From Paracamarosporium sp. OC-R06-R3 (lineage: Eukaryota > Ascomycota > Dothideomycetes > Pleosporales > Didymosphaeriaceae): a stretch of DNA of 64,000 nt. The stretch spans positions 1 through 64,000 of the forward strand of contig JACVRA010000192.1 in NCBI GenBank assembly GCA_019828545.1, read 5' to 3'. A program made the translations under genes and the position numbers. Below, piece by piece: positions 1-12,552 of this stretch. Numbering within the stretch: the first letter of the stretch is position 1; the number at the start of each line of letters is the position of its first letter. The notes below the pieces were generated by a model. That model worked only from the letters and a program-made list of their open reading frames with translations. It was not told where the DNA came from and ran no database searches.

Positions 1-1052
1 CCTTATCTGATCCGTACTGCGTACGAACAAGAATATTGTTTCTCTATTTTCACCTTCATCAGACCAACCGAAGCCATCTGAACAGTGACTTCGGATGCGT
101 CAGTCATGCATCATTAAAAACACTCTGTTGACCATGCAAATTATCAATGCTTTGCAAAAAAGTCTTCCTCCACTCTTCCCTACTTCAATTCGAATTTTTG
201 TGGGTCATATAAACATCTGTATTGAATGCAAATCGTCATATATAAAGGAAGAGCGCATGGTAGCGTATCTAGCACATGTTTCACGTATTCTAAAGTCAGA
301 TCTAAGCAGGTAACTAATCAGGCCTTACAAAACGAGTCACGACCGCTCGTCAAGATCTACTTTAAACTAATGAAAGGTGGATGAAGACCTTCTTCAATCG
401 AGAATAGCAGCTTACTGACAGCTAAACTGACGATTCCATGTCTCTCACTCGCAGTTGAATCTGCTGTCACCACGGTCCTTCAGTGAGATTAGCTTTCACC
501 TCACGTGACTGCAAAAGACCTGTGGACCGTGCGGCCAAGCGGACCGTAGCTCTGGCGCACACGAATAAGTGGCAGACAGCATGGCCCACAAAGTCAAGTA
601 GGCCTTTCTAAACATCAATAATAATGTACTGAAGGCAGCGTGGAGGCTTTATACTAAGTTCAAAAGCTCCTATAGAATTCTGTCAAGAAACCCTATCTGC
701 CACCATTTCGTGTGCGCCAGAGCGTGGTACCAATTCCGACCACGTGGCGCCCTAGCTGGCTTTGTGAAGTGTGGATATAACTACCAATAAAGCCTTCCAG
801 TCTGCCGGAAACAAACAAAAACATCTCGGTGACGAGCTCCATCGTTGACTTCTGAAATGAACTCGCCATATCTCCTAGGTTTAATCTTTGCATTAGTTCG
901 ATCAAACGCTTGGTTCTGCTGTTGCCATTTATTGCTACCGAAACATCTGTCTCCTGAAAAAAGCAGATATAAGTAGCGCCACTGCCCAGCTGACCCTTGT
1001 ATCAGTCAGCGAGCACTGGTATAGAATCTCCCTTTCCTTCTATACCAGCACC
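1..1052. other. Intergenic left flank, no gene supported
   Basis: Only short open frames (at most 72 codons) occur on either strand and none resembles a known protein or shows a convincing splice chain. No telomeric repeat, tRNA or rRNA was seen. The last part presumably holds the promoter of the DUF7924-type gene. Confidence 0.5.
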
Positions 1053-2818
1053 ATGTGCAGCGGGACTTCCAAGTCGCGGATAGAGCGACCTCGTGTGCAA
1101 CTCTCCAGGACATTAGCACAACAGCCATCAGAGGCCGTTACAAGCGCCGGCGCAGGTATGCGTGCAACCATCTAGAAGAATAGGGGACTATGCTAATCTG
1201 TACAGACACAGGACTTCCGGAAAGCCCTCATAATTACATTGACCGAGACGAGTTACCTGCAGGTGTGCAGTCTACGAAGAGGCAGTTAGACACGACAACT
1301 GGGAGCGATACACTTCCCGCGAAGAGAACCCGATTGATACAGAGAGACAATCAACAACCCAGTGTTAAGGAGGAGAACGTAGAGCAAGTGGACAAGGTAT
1401 AACTACCAACGCTCATTGTAAAGTCCAGGACTAATGCGTGCATGCAGACGACTCTTCAGCAACCAGAGCCAAAACGTCCTAAGCATTCATGCGCCTCCTT
1501 CCTCAAAGACTTTGTCGATCCCGTTCCTTCACAGTACTGTCCTACATCTCTTTACGCCTTCGTTTCTAAGTGGCTCGAGTCGGTTGGATCAGATCCACAA
1601 GCACGTTGCCGATCGGATACCTATCTCTACCATTCAGACGACGACCCCATCTCGAGGAATCTCACGAGATCTGCGCCATATATGAGCTCTATGCGGGATA
1701 TCCAAGGGTTTGCAATGCATCCCCCGCTGTTGTCTGCCAGGTCGCAGTCCCTTGGGCCCAGTGGAAGCCGTTTGTTCTCTGATATCAGCCAATCCAAAAC
1801 GTCTGGCACTTCTACTCCTTCTGGCGTTCGAGATCGGTTATACCGCCAACTCAACTTGAAATCCAACCGCATCTCTATCCGCCGCCCTAATTCCCTGCTC
1901 CCTACCGTCGTCTCTAATTTTATCAACGATACGTTACACGCCGAACAGAAATATCCTCAACTCTCCGCCGAGGAGGTGAATAGGGCCATAGACAGGCTGA
2001 GTATTCTCTCAGAGGGATGCAATGAGAACGCCGTGGGGGATTTCCTCAATGATACCATATTTCCTAACCCCGATACCGATCCACATTATAGGCTAGATGC
2101 AGGTCTAACGAGCAGCCTCAACGCTTCCATGTCACAACATCTCATTCCAAACAATCCCACAACATCATATAAAGTTGTTCGGCCCAAACCAGATAAGTTA
2201 TATGGATACTCAGGGTACGGAGACGCGTTTACAGAACCGCAAACCCTAGCTCAATCAATGATGTATCCATGGAAGCAAGGTTATGCAGTGGCAAATTCAG
2301 ATGGCCTTCTATTTCCTTTTTTGGCTATCGAGTTCAAAGCTGCTGGTGGCACTGGAGGTGATATCTGGGTTGCTACAAATCAGTGTGCCGGCGCTTCGTC
2401 AGTGTGTGTCAACGTCGTGGACCGGCTGAACACGTTGCTCCAAGAGTACCAGGTGACACAGCGCGTCAGCAGTCCATGCTATAGCATTGCTGTGGACAAC
2501 AACCATGCCCAACTATACATAACGTGGAAAGACGATGACTCAAAATACTATCTCCAGCAGGTTGATACGTTTCTGCTATGGAAACCCGAGAGTCTCAACG
2601 ACTTTTGCCAACAGGTCCGAAAGATTATTGATTGGGGAAAGAATGCGCGCCTAAAACAGATCAGGGATGCCTTGGATATCATACTTGCGGAGGAAATGAA
2701 GAAAGCTTCTGAGGTCTCGAAGTTGCGTCCACCGCCTGGTGTCTCTTCTACTAGCAATAGTAAGAGGCATCGATCCCCGCGGCGGGGAGACAGCAGCGGA
2801 GCAGAGACGCCGCATTAG
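1053..2818 (+). CDS. DUF7924-type fungal protein, PD-(D/E)XK nuclease-like
   Basis: Proposed exons are 1053..1155, 1206..1396 and 1448..2818, giving 554 aa. The second intron (51 nt, GTATAA...CATGCAG) is well supported because it removes an in-frame stop at 1400-1402 and joins two stretches that read well together. The first intron (50 nt) is phase-consistent but less certain, so the start could instead be the ATG at 1190. The N-terminal 100 residues are basic and low in complexity (KRTRL, PKRPKH). The core at about residues 330-500 contains KLYGYSGYGDAF, then FLAIEFKAAGGTGG, then WVATNQCAGAS. This is the pattern I associate with the fungal DUF7924 family, where the E-x-K recalls the active site of restriction-type nucleases. 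The C-terminus is Arg/Ser-rich. Nuclease activity is inference. Such genes are often multicopy and patchily distributed in filamentous fungi. Confidence 0.75.
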
Positions 2819-2857
2819 GAGCGGGGTTGGACGATTGAAGGAGGTCGTTTTCATCAA

Positions 2858-3009
2858 GCCTGAGTGGCCTCGTCAGACTGACGGAGGAGTTCACTTTTAT
2901 TGACTACTCAGCCTGAGTGGCCTCATCAGATTGACGGAGGAGCTCATTTTTATTGAGCCTGAGTGGCCTCACCAGGCTGACAGAGGAGCTTGTTTTGATT
3001 GACTACTCG
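2858..3009. repeat. Three-unit imperfect tandem repeat (minisatellite)
   Basis: Units begin with GCCTGAGTGGCCTC at 2858, 2911 and 2957. Units one and three are 53 bp; unit two is 46 bp because it lacks the GACTACTC-type end. It starts 40 bp after the stop codon of the DUF7924-type gene and probably lies in its 3' UTR. Confidence 0.85.
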
Positions 3010-3179
3010 TAATAGTGAGGCTTGGCTATGTAGGCTTGAGCGTCACTGGGGTCTACTATATAATGAACCTCACCCACTTCTGTAATAGTTAGTTGCTCAA
3101 CTCACTTTCGATGTTCATACCAATCATACCCCTCAACCAGGTTCTAGTGGTTATGAGTGCCTATCGCATTGCAACCAGC

Positions 3180-3990
3180 TACGTTGTGGCTTTATCTACC
3201 TGAGCAACCCACCCACCCACGCAAAACCTGCTCACGTTTTCCTACAACAGACTGCCCGACAAGCCCATCTCAGCCATCACTCCCATAGAGCAACCCACCC
3301 ACCCACCGACCCTTCCCCCACACACATTGAAACGCAAAAAGAAGAAGAAAAAAGCATCCACGAAAAAATCAGACAGCACCCACCAAGACTCACTCCATAA
3401 ACATAGCTCAATGGAAATTTCACATAGGCCTCACTTCGCACACTAAAACTATGGCCAAATGCCTTCAACATCGTGAACTAGGGCTTGTATTATGTCTTTT
3501 CATTTACACCACCCAGTCGAATAAACAGCAGCCTACCTCAGACAATCACACTGTACATAGTACCCTTATTTTCAACTCCCTACCCCGTCCATTTACCTCG
3601 CCATCTAAGTTCCCCCTTGTCTGCTGATATCACTCCATTTCCACACACGTTCAATCCTCACCAGTGACACTCAAACTCAGATCACCTGGCACTGAGCCCC
3701 GAAACCAAATTACACAAACACGACGCAGCGCAGAACCTACCCACAAGCGATACAAACACAGAATGTTGCACTCCATTTCAACCTTTCACGCAATCCATCA
3801 CACACAAATCACCAACTCACCACCAATTCACAAAACACTTCACACCCCTAATTCACAAAACCGCCAATCGAACCGTAAGAAGTCTATTTCTTTTATTCCA
3901 CTCTCATCAGACAACTACCTCATCAAATCTGCTCATCTATCCACCCGCTAGCAGCCCCCAGGGCCCAAGCTCCAAGCTCAAGCTCACAAA
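3180..3990. repeat. A/C-rich, G-poor tract with CCCA repeats
   Basis: This stretch is strongly strand-asymmetric: the plus strand is dominated by A, C and T with few G. It contains two copies of GAGCAACCCACCCACCCAC at 3202 and 3288, and many CACA runs. Short open frames here are low in complexity and I do not accept them as genes. The rest of the gap between the DUF7924-type gene and the GH72 gene (2819-4300) holds nothing else I can name. Confidence 0.6.
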
Positions 3991-4300
3991 TAAAGGGTAT
4001 ATCATAACCACTTTCAGATAAAAAACGAGAAAAAAAAAAGCGAAAGAGAATCTAATCTCCAACCATGCAAAAGACAAACCCCCATAGTGTCGCTAAAATC
4101 AAAAGCATTACGTCCGCCCATGCCTCAAATATGCGTCTCAATATACACTTGTAATCATCGCGGTTGCTTTCTCAATCGCTTCGCATGTTCAGAAAAGAAC
4201 GAACACGACGACCCATACAATCCAGGCGAACGACTTCGCGTTCGTGCGTCTACGCGCGGCGCCTTTCTTTGTCGGCGACGGGGCAGGTTCACCTGCGGCT

Positions 4301-5876
4301 TTACAACACGGTTAGCGCGACGACAAAGGAAGCAGCGAGGAGCGACCAGCCGCCAGCAAGCTTACTAGCAGCGCCTTCAGGCTCAGACGACTGTGTGCTT
4401 CCCTCAGCCGTAGTCGACGTGGAACCTTCCGTTGCTGCCCCCTTAGGGCTCGACGTCTCGCCACTGGGCGTGTTGACTCCGTCGTTGGTGAGAAGCTTCA
4501 GCGTGAGGCCGGTGACTTCGCCACCGGAAGAGCCGTAAACCTTGTTGGGCGACTTGGTGGCCGTGACCTTGACAAGCTTTCCGTTGGTGGGGTTATCAAT
4601 GCCATTCTTGATGATGGTCTGGCAGCCGGGGCAGATGGCAGGGATGGTGAAGTTCGTGTCGAAAGCGTCATTCGTAATGAGCTTCTTGTCGCACTTCGGG
4701 GCTTTGATGGCCGTGGCTGAGGGCTTAGTCGCTTGGATCTTAGACATGTCGAGTTTGTTAAACTGCGCTTGGAGGGCGTCGTAGTCGCTGCGGAGGGACA
4801 CGGTGCCGTTTTTGTTGATGACAGCGATGCCGTAGTTGGATTCTTCCTGGCTGTATTCGTAAACGAGGCCGCCGCTCAGAGCAGTCATCTTATCACTGTA
4901 GAGCGCTGCGACTTCGTCGAAGACACGTGGCATGACCTCGTTGCAACCATATTCGGAGAAGAAGACGGGGACGCTGCTGTCCTTGAACATGTCGACAAGC
5001 GTGTTGTATCCCGCACTTTGGAAGGTAGCTTTGCCACCGCACCAAGAGTACGAGTTGAGGCCGAAGATGTCAGATTCAGAGCCATCGCCGTTGTTGTCGC
5101 ACTGCATGTATGCCCAGGTATCCTCCAGGATTTCGCGTACATCAGCAGCTGAGTAACCCACAGGGATTGTGCGGTCGGCATGCTCCTTAATGTATGCCTT
5201 GAGGTCACGCTGGACAGCCTGTTGCGAGTTAGTGGTGCCTTTCGTCTTTATCTGATCTTTGAGCTTACGCGAATGTACTGCGGGTTGACTTTGCCGGTAT
5301 CCATGTCGTTCATGACTTCGTTCGCCGAGAAGAAAGCGAGCGTGTTAGGATAGTTCTTGAAATTCTCCACCACACCAAAGATCCTCTTCAGGTAGTCCTT
5401 GTGGTAGCTCGTCCAAGGCTCCGCCCTGTTGATGCTCTCGCCGGATTGCGGTCCGTTGACATCAATGATCATGTAGATACCAGCGGAGTTGAAGATGGAA
5501 GCGCAGTCATCGTGGTTAAGCGTGGGGTCAACATTGTAGACACGGATGGTGTTCGCGCCCAGCTTTTGGAGCATGATGGCGTCACGCAAGCAGACTTCCT
5601 TGTTCGTCAAGGGGTCACTACCCTCTTGAGGCTTGTAGCCTGCCTGGCCACCGGGCTGATAGTCAACGCCGACAATCATGAAGCGCTTCTTCGTCACGGT
5701 GTCGATGAGATCCTGGCCTTGGACCTCCACCGGGTGAACGGCGACTGCAACGCTCGTCAAGAGCCCAGTCAGGACCGCGAGGGAGTTGAAAAGCTGCGCA
5801 TGCCATTAGCTACTGCTCGCATATTTGGTGCTCTCGGTAGAAGAGAGCTCGACAACGCGACACTTACCGAGCGCAT
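4301..5876 (-). CDS. gel1: GPI-anchored 1,3-beta-glucanosyltransferase, GH72 (Gel/Gas family)
   Basis: Exons are 5868..5876 (only three codons), 5269..5793 and 4301..5218, giving 483 aa. The tiny first exon is supported by a GTAAGT donor and by restoring a signal peptide (MRSLFNSLAVLTGLLTSVAV). The enzyme cuts internal beta-1,3-glucan and transfers the new reducing end to another chain, elongating wall glucan at the plasma membrane. The GH72 fold is complete: GVDYQPGG near residue 46, the acid/base Glu162 in SANEV and the nucleophile Glu267 in FFSEYGCNE. After the catalytic domain comes a short Cys-containing segment but no CBM43 module, as in Gel1/Gas1-short forms. The C-terminus is Ser/Thr-rich and ends with a hydrophobic tail (residues about 465-483) that fits a GPI-attachment signal. 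The exact paralogue number within the Gel family is not certain. Confidence 0.95.
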
Positions 5877-6717
5877 TTTGAACGAGGGCTCGTGAAATGA
5901 ATAACCAAGAAGCGAGTGTCAAAAATCAAGCGGGCAAACCGTGCTCGGCCAAAAGTCCAAAATATGGAATGTGGAAGCGAAGAGAGGTGGAAAAGGTCGT
6001 AGGAGAAATCGGATCCAACCCAGCAAACAACAGCGACCAGCTCTTGCCCAAAATCAAATCACTTCACAGAAAGAATACGGGAGCGTCAACGCGAACAGAG
6101 ACAGATCAAGGAGTGGCGTCCAGGGTAACCCGCGGAATATGTACGTAGGTAAAGAGCGAACGTGCCTCGGGCACAGCAAACGCGCAGCAGCAACGAAGAC
6201 CGAGAAGTCGTGAGAGGAGGAGAGAGAAGGAGAGCACCGCCCTCCCGCGCGAAGGGCCTGATAAGGAAAATGACCCATTTCCAGCACGTCGGACTACGCC
6301 CGAAGTATCGCGAGTTGCAATTACATTGCCGAAACATTGGCCTGACCCGGGCGGCAACGTGCATCCACCAATCAGCGTGCAGACCCGCCGGGGGCGGCCT
6401 TCGGGCCATGTTTCACGCAGGTCCGACAAGAGGCTGGGCGTGTTGCAAAAATTAGCCAGGGTGCTATTAGGGGGACAAGCATGTGCGATGTGAACGACTG
6501 AGTAAGGAGTGGGTGCCATGTTGCCGCCCTGTCCCCGTCTTCGTCTATAGGTCTTATAGCACTTTATTTGTTCGGTGCGCGTCCACAGTGCACCTATACT
6601 ACATGCCTCCTAAATCTATCCAGCAACGACCCGAGCCGATCTGATCCGGTCCATTCCAATCCTTGCCCTCGTTCCCTACATCCATAAACGAACTCCAGGT
6701 CCGTGCACATCACAACG
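5877..6717. other. Promoter region of GH72 gene and 3' flank of Gea
   Basis: The segment lies between the GH72 start codon and the Gea stop codon. Short open frames are present on both strands but none is convincing. It should hold the GH72 promoter and the 3' UTR of the Gea gene. Confidence 0.5.
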
Positions 6718-9700
6718 TTACGCCTGAGCCTTCTCTTCGGGCACCTCTGGCTTATCCTCTGGCTTATCCTCCGCCGCCGCTTTCTCATCTTCTTTCCCTT
6801 TTGCGCCGACATCTTTAGGCTTCCTCTCGCCCTTGGGCTTGTTTGCCTCTTCCGGGAACAGTTCCGCAAAAAAGTTTGGTAAGAAGCGATTGATGCGCTT
6901 CCATGTCTCGTTCCACAACTCCTCTTTCTCGGGTTTCTCATCTGGCGGTGCAAGATAACCGCCGCTCGACATGACGAGGAGCATGTTTTTGAGATTCTCA
7001 GACACAGCTTCTTCCTGTAAAATTGTGAGTATCGAACTTGAAGTAAGCTAGCTATATGGGAAACGTACGAGATTGTCACCTTGGCCGCTGTTCATCAGGC
7101 GGTCCATGATGGTGATGATCTTCAGCCAAAGATCTAGCAGATCGTCTGTCTCCGAGAGCATGACGAGGTAGTGTAGGAACACCTTTGATAGCAGTGTCGC
7201 TGCACGCACACGCGTTTCGCTCATACCCAGAGGATCCGATTGGTACACTTCGGGTTTCAAAAGCTGTGTGATTAAAGGAAACAAGACCTCGCTGAAGATT
7301 GCAGTCCATTCCTTGTGGTCTGGAGATGCAAGTTCATTCGATAGCAGCGTTCGTTGTAGCGCTCCAAATGCTTGTTGTCGTATTTCTCGACAAGGGTTTA
7401 GACATTGATGCGTGAGGGTCTTCAAGATTGGTGACCAATAGGCCGTCCAAGCTACAAACATCAGTATTGTTGTACTCGCTCGATCAAGACATATCATACC
7501 TTCAGTAGTCTCGAGATGTGACTGCTCAATGAAGTTAGGCACTTTGTTGGTCATTTGGAAGACAATAGTCATCGCCGTGCTCCCGCGTACGACGATCTCA
7601 TCACTCCTGTTCAGAGTTAGCGACTATGCACCCGAATCTGTCGTAGAGATACATACTCTGGCTTCTTAGACTTGGGAGCTTTGCCTCGTCGCACAGCCTG
7701 ATCATACAACTGTTCCTGTCTGGCGCCAACCTGAGCTGTAGTAGCAAACTCGTTAAGAAGCGCAATTGCAGCCTCGTAATTGTCCGCTGTAATACCAGGT
7801 AGTGGAGAAGTGGTAAGATCCTCCACCAGCTGGAAAACATCGCCGGCAGCCTCGGGCACGCGTTGCAACTTGTTCAGGATAGCCCAAAAATCTGGAGAGC
7901 TGGCCAGCTCAACGCGCAACCCATTTGGACCCTTCAGGCAATCTGCCAAGCCCTTCAATAATGGGCTTGCACATTGCTTTAGAAGCTCTTCGTCGAATTT
8001 AGAGAATGTGTGTAGCAGAACGGGAGCTCGGATAAAGTCGTGATCCTAGAATAATTAGCTAGAGTTGGATCGAAATTGGTATTCACATACGTTGCTTGCC
8101 TTCAGCAGGCTCAGTAGGTAGTATACACATCGTGCTATCAGGACAGGATGAAGCTTTGCCGCGTCCTTGATCACGGTCGACAAAGCATCCGCAACGTCTT
8201 TCGCTAGCTCCTGCACGGTCTCGTCATCCCTAAGGGCGAGCACGGTGGCCAGCTCAAGGACAAAGACCAAGCTGGGGTCGTAGATCGGCCTGTTAGACTT
8301 GGATTTGTTTCCATTGGTGCGTGGGTTTATTGGTGAAGGAAGCTCAGGTTTTACCACAATGACCCTCGGTGAACCGTCTTCGGGTATTTGCTCGAGCAGC
8401 GACATCAGCAATGAGCGAAGTGAGTCCAGCGGCAGCTGGCTGATGTTTGCCAGGATGTCTTCAAAATGACATTCCTTGACCGTGTCTACTGTGCAGAGTG
8501 TATATTCAATTTCCTGATCAGACGGCTCTGGGGGCTCGTCATTTGCAAAGCTAGAGACGTAAGACGTCAACGCTGAGAAAATGCCAGTGTCTGCAGGACG
8601 CTCGACGCGGTCGATGATTTGGGCCGGACTTTGGAGTGGTATCGGCGGCAGTGCTAGTGTTTTCTGGAAAGACAAGAAGTAAGGGGGTATCAGAGAATTG
8701 ACAAACAGGTTGACCATAATGTGGATGAGCTGATCATGGGTTAGTATTATATCTTCGAGCGGCACCGGGAAACTTACATGATTCCAACCATCTCGTATCG
8801 ACGCTTCATTGCCTTTGATAACTTGAAACAACACAACAGTGGCCAGTTGCGCCCTTCCGTCGCGTCCAAAGCGAACCGCCGTCTCGCTAACCATAACACT
8901 CTTCTTTTCCACCTGCACTTCAGTGTTCAATGAAGTGCTAGGTGGTACATCTGGAGCAAGCGTACTGATGTACGCCAGACATGAGATGATGCGATCTAAC
9001 GCATCGCTTAGTTGATATTTCGCTGCGATTTGGGCGCACTGATCGAAGCCAGTTACAACACGAGAAAAGACAGCATCATCCGTTGCTGACATAAACACAT
9101 ATGACAAAGTTGCCACGATGGGTTTCCAAGTCGCAGCAAACATGTCTGCATCGAAAATGTTCGTGTCGCAGATGACAAGGTCTGACGTCGATTGTGTCTT
9201 GATCAAGAGCTCCTTCCATGCATGATCGTACGCATGGCGGGTCTCGTGTTCCTCGGGGAGAATAATCTCCCGAGTTTTGATGGACTCGTAGATAGATTGA
9301 AGATATTCAAGGTCGAAATCTTTGCCGTCATTTACGCCGCGTAAATTCCTTGCAAAGTCTTCCAGAGCCATGCGTTTGTTGCCCTTGAGGTTAGGATTGT
9401 GCTGGTCCGTGTTGAGCATGATAATGGCATAGCACAACACGTAGATAGCGTCCGTATTCGCGATGTCCCCAGAGCCAACCTGTTGGAAGTATTGCGTCGA
9501 GAATTCAGTAACAATCCTTTCAATGAGAGCCGATTCACCAGGAAGACGGAAACTATGCAGGAGACGCCGTAGAGCTTCATCCACTCGAAGGGAAGTGAAA
9601 TCAAATTCAGCAATGAATGCGTGGAGAATTGCTTCATTGCCTCGTTTCGAGATGAACTCGCCAAGAATTCTCTTGTCCACTCGACTTGTGCCTTGCAAGA

Positions 9701-11752
9701 TCCGAACGATGCTTTTGGGATCGTCAGGATTCTCGATGATGCCTTGGGACGCCAGGAAAGCGATCCCGCCCTTGGGGTTTTCGTTGAACTTCGTAGCACC
9801 GCGAATGATTATGTTCTTTCTCAGCCTTTGTTCGCGGAGGAACTCCGCGCTAGGATAGCCTTCGGTTACTGGCTCATCATCCAACCGGTCCGCAATGGAC
9901 TGGACGAATCCCAGTAGGGCATCCAAACATAACGGTGGCACGTTGACCGTGCTCCATGTCGCCGAATCTGGAAACGCGTTTCGGGAAAGAAGCCCTATGA
10001 TGTCCAGGCAAACATCCATTCGGTCCACTTCACAGTCGTAGTTGACGAACAACTCGGCCATGAAGGAAGGTATGCGGACTAATGCACCGAGGTTCTCGAC
10101 CATGGCCTCTCGAGCATCAGGTTTCCTTGCTCCTCCCTCCAAACCAAGCTTTTGCCGGTCTTTTACTGGCACAGGCGTTGCTCGACCGCTCGTTGGGTTC
10201 TGTTGCGGAGCGGGCTTAACCAAGCTTGGCGCTGGGGGAACGCCTTCGTACAACGATGGTTCAATTCCTGGTTCTAGGGGAATTTCCACTCGTGGAAATA
10301 GACAGGCAACCAGGTATGACAGGTATAGTTCCTGTTGCAGCTTGAGGACGTTTCTACAGGTAGCAAGTAGTGTACCAGCTACACGTAAAGATTCATTCAA
10401 GATGGCCATGTTCTCTGCTCTGACTAGTTGGAAAAGATGTCGACAAAGCGTATCCTTGGCCAGATTTGCCAGGCTAGGGTGGCTGGCAATTGATGGGCCG
10501 GCCACCTCAAGCGCAACATCGACAATGCGTAAAGCCATGACACGCATAGTATCAGTGTGTAGCCGGTCATGCGGATCCAGCAAATCGACCAAGACTCTGA
10601 ACAATTCTCGAATGGAAGGCAACGAGTACGGCTTGATTTCTACAGGCGTTTGCTCGGGGCCAGTGGTCCCCGGAAGGTCAAGTGTGCTTCCCGTTGGATA
10701 TGGCGCATTACTGTCAGTGTCGCCTTCGCCTCTTTCTGAGGTGCTTGGCTGTTGGGGTTCCTCGACTTTAGTAGGCAATCCTTCGCTCTCTCCATTCGTT
10801 GTAGGATCCATCTTGAGACCATCAGGCTTCTCATCATTATCCAGCTCTTCATCAAGCTTCTGGAGCTCTTCCGGGGCTTCAATTTCAAGCGTCTTCAGCC
10901 TCTTGAATATGACGTGACACATGGACACCATCGCGATCTCTGCAGATCTTCGAAGCAACTCGGACAGCCTAGATTGACAGCACATGCTAAGGCCTGTCTC
11001 CATCATCTCGCATATGCTCTCGTCGCCCAGAACTTCGCCCGCCTGACCGGAAACCATGCTTTCCATAAGTTTCAATATTCGCAGTAGGACGATCTCGTCT
11101 GCTGGAGAATCACTAGCTTCAAATCGACAATGCGTGATGGCAGATGAGAGCTGCTGCATAGCTTCTGGGAGACGCGGCGAGTCGCGACTGATGATGTTGT
11201 ATGACAGGAATTTGGTAATGGCGATCAACGCGAGCGAAGTGATGGGCGCAGACGTCGAAGAAGAACGAATGACCTGAAGGAATGGATGGAGCATAGAGGG
11301 GGTATCAAAGGTCCTGATGTCTGGCAGCGTGTCAGCTTGAGTCTGAGTGTAATTGAACACACATACACACCTTTACAGCCTTTCAGCTCATTCCTCAAGC
11401 GCGCAAAGGCGGACATGAGGGGATTATCCTGCATGCTCTTGCCCTTCTTCCCGCGCAAGCCCCATCTGCTAGGCACAGCTTCCTCTTGCTCTCCGGTCCC
11501 GCCAACAATGCCCTGCCCGGCGCGGTCCCTCTTTTGTATAGCTGGTGTCTTGTTCGAGGAGCCACCAAGGATGGCAGCAACTGAAGAGTGTGCCCAGCGC
11601 GCATGTTTGCGCATGGCAGAGGTAACCGTAATGCATTCTGTGACCACGAGCGCTACAGGGTTGACCGCGACGGGAATGCGTTGCGGTTCCGTGAGTGTGA
11701 CAGCATCTTGGAGGGTCTCCGGCGGCGAGCTGTCGGCCTCGTCGTTCGACAT
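6718..11752 (-). CDS. geaA: Arf guanine-nucleotide exchange factor Gea/GBF1 (Sec7 domain)
   Basis: Exons are 11371..11752, 8778..11320, 8091..8729, 7657..8045, 7500..7606, 7069..7451 and 6718..7014, giving 1,579 aa; all phases close. The protein activates Arf1 at the cis/early Golgi for COPI vesicle formation. Near residue 50 lies TSAMRKHARW, followed by the N-terminal DCB/HUS regions. The Sec7 domain spans about residues 620-790, with the glutamic finger in SFRLPGES and the second motif in YAIIMLNTDQHNP. Downstream HDS helical domains follow, and the tail is rich in Lys/Glu/Pro. The intron at 8730..8777 is stop-free and in frame, so a naive open frame includes 16 spurious residues; its GTAAGT donor and TACTAAC branch site are textbook. 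I took the first clear ATG (11752); codons upstream stay open without another ATG, so a 5' exon could be missing. The large paralogue Sec7 is excluded by size and N-terminus. Confidence 0.93.
8730..8777 (-). other. In-frame, stop-free 48-nt intron in Gea
   Basis: On the minus strand it begins GTAAGT, has ATACTAACCC near the end and closes with GATCAG. Removing it joins DGWNH directly to LIHIMVNLFVNSL, which matches the expected helical segment better than the read-through. Confidence 0.85.
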
Positions 11753-12552
11753 GCTGAGGAGATTCTTAGAATCGGAGGATGTAGGGCCCGATGCGGTGGT
11801 GGATTCGCAAGGTGTAACTTGGAGGGGACGGACGCAACTATGCGGCCAGGTCAGCAACTTCAGGAAAGGAACTTCATGCTCTCAAGAGAAAGTTGCCTGA
11901 AAGAGCAGCATTTAAAAATAAAGCAGATATGTCGTGACCGTGTCCTCATCGGCAGTCTCCCGGGGGGTTGCAAGGCAGCTACAATTGTCAAAGCTACATT
12001 GGACTTTGAGATGTGAGGTGCCAAGGGGCCAGGGTGTCCGCCGGACCTCCGCGACGCGAGCGCAGACGGTCCCTGAAAGAACAACGCGTCATTTCTCACA
12101 TTGAGCATCGGGCGACATTGCATGTTTTGGTTCAAATGTTTCGATATTCTTACAGACGCAGCGCTCTCACCTAAATCGAGCACGCTCGAACGCCTCCTCA
12201 TGCAAGTTCTAGTATATACACAACCCATTCCAAAAGACATGTCGCAAGCCTCTCCACGCGCCTACACATAAAATCAAAAACGGAAATCGAAAGACATCGA
12301 GACGTGAGCAAGGAGACCGGCTCGTGCAGTCTCTACAGGCCGAGGCCCCGACGATGCTGGCTGAGAATTTTTCCATATCCGGCGGCCGTCACGGCTATTA
12401 AAAGGTATGCTGATGAGGACAGAGTCATAGCCCTTGCATCGTTTTCGTCAAAATCGTGGTTGAGGCCAGTTGACCCACTACGCTGCGTCTGGGGTTTCGG
12501 GTCTGTGAGCACGTCAGTACCAAGTATTGCAGCCACAAGAGAACAGGCTGGC
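11753..12552. other. Gea 5' flank and Anp1 3' flank
   Basis: No separate gene is supported. The minus-strand open frame continues upstream of the chosen Gea ATG without a new ATG and could contain a missed leader exon; the remainder is promoter and 3' UTR. Confidence 0.45.

Noticed and set aside
10042..10917. 291-codon plus-strand Ser-rich frame
   Set aside because: It is antisense to the conserved Gea coding exon, whose identity is certain.
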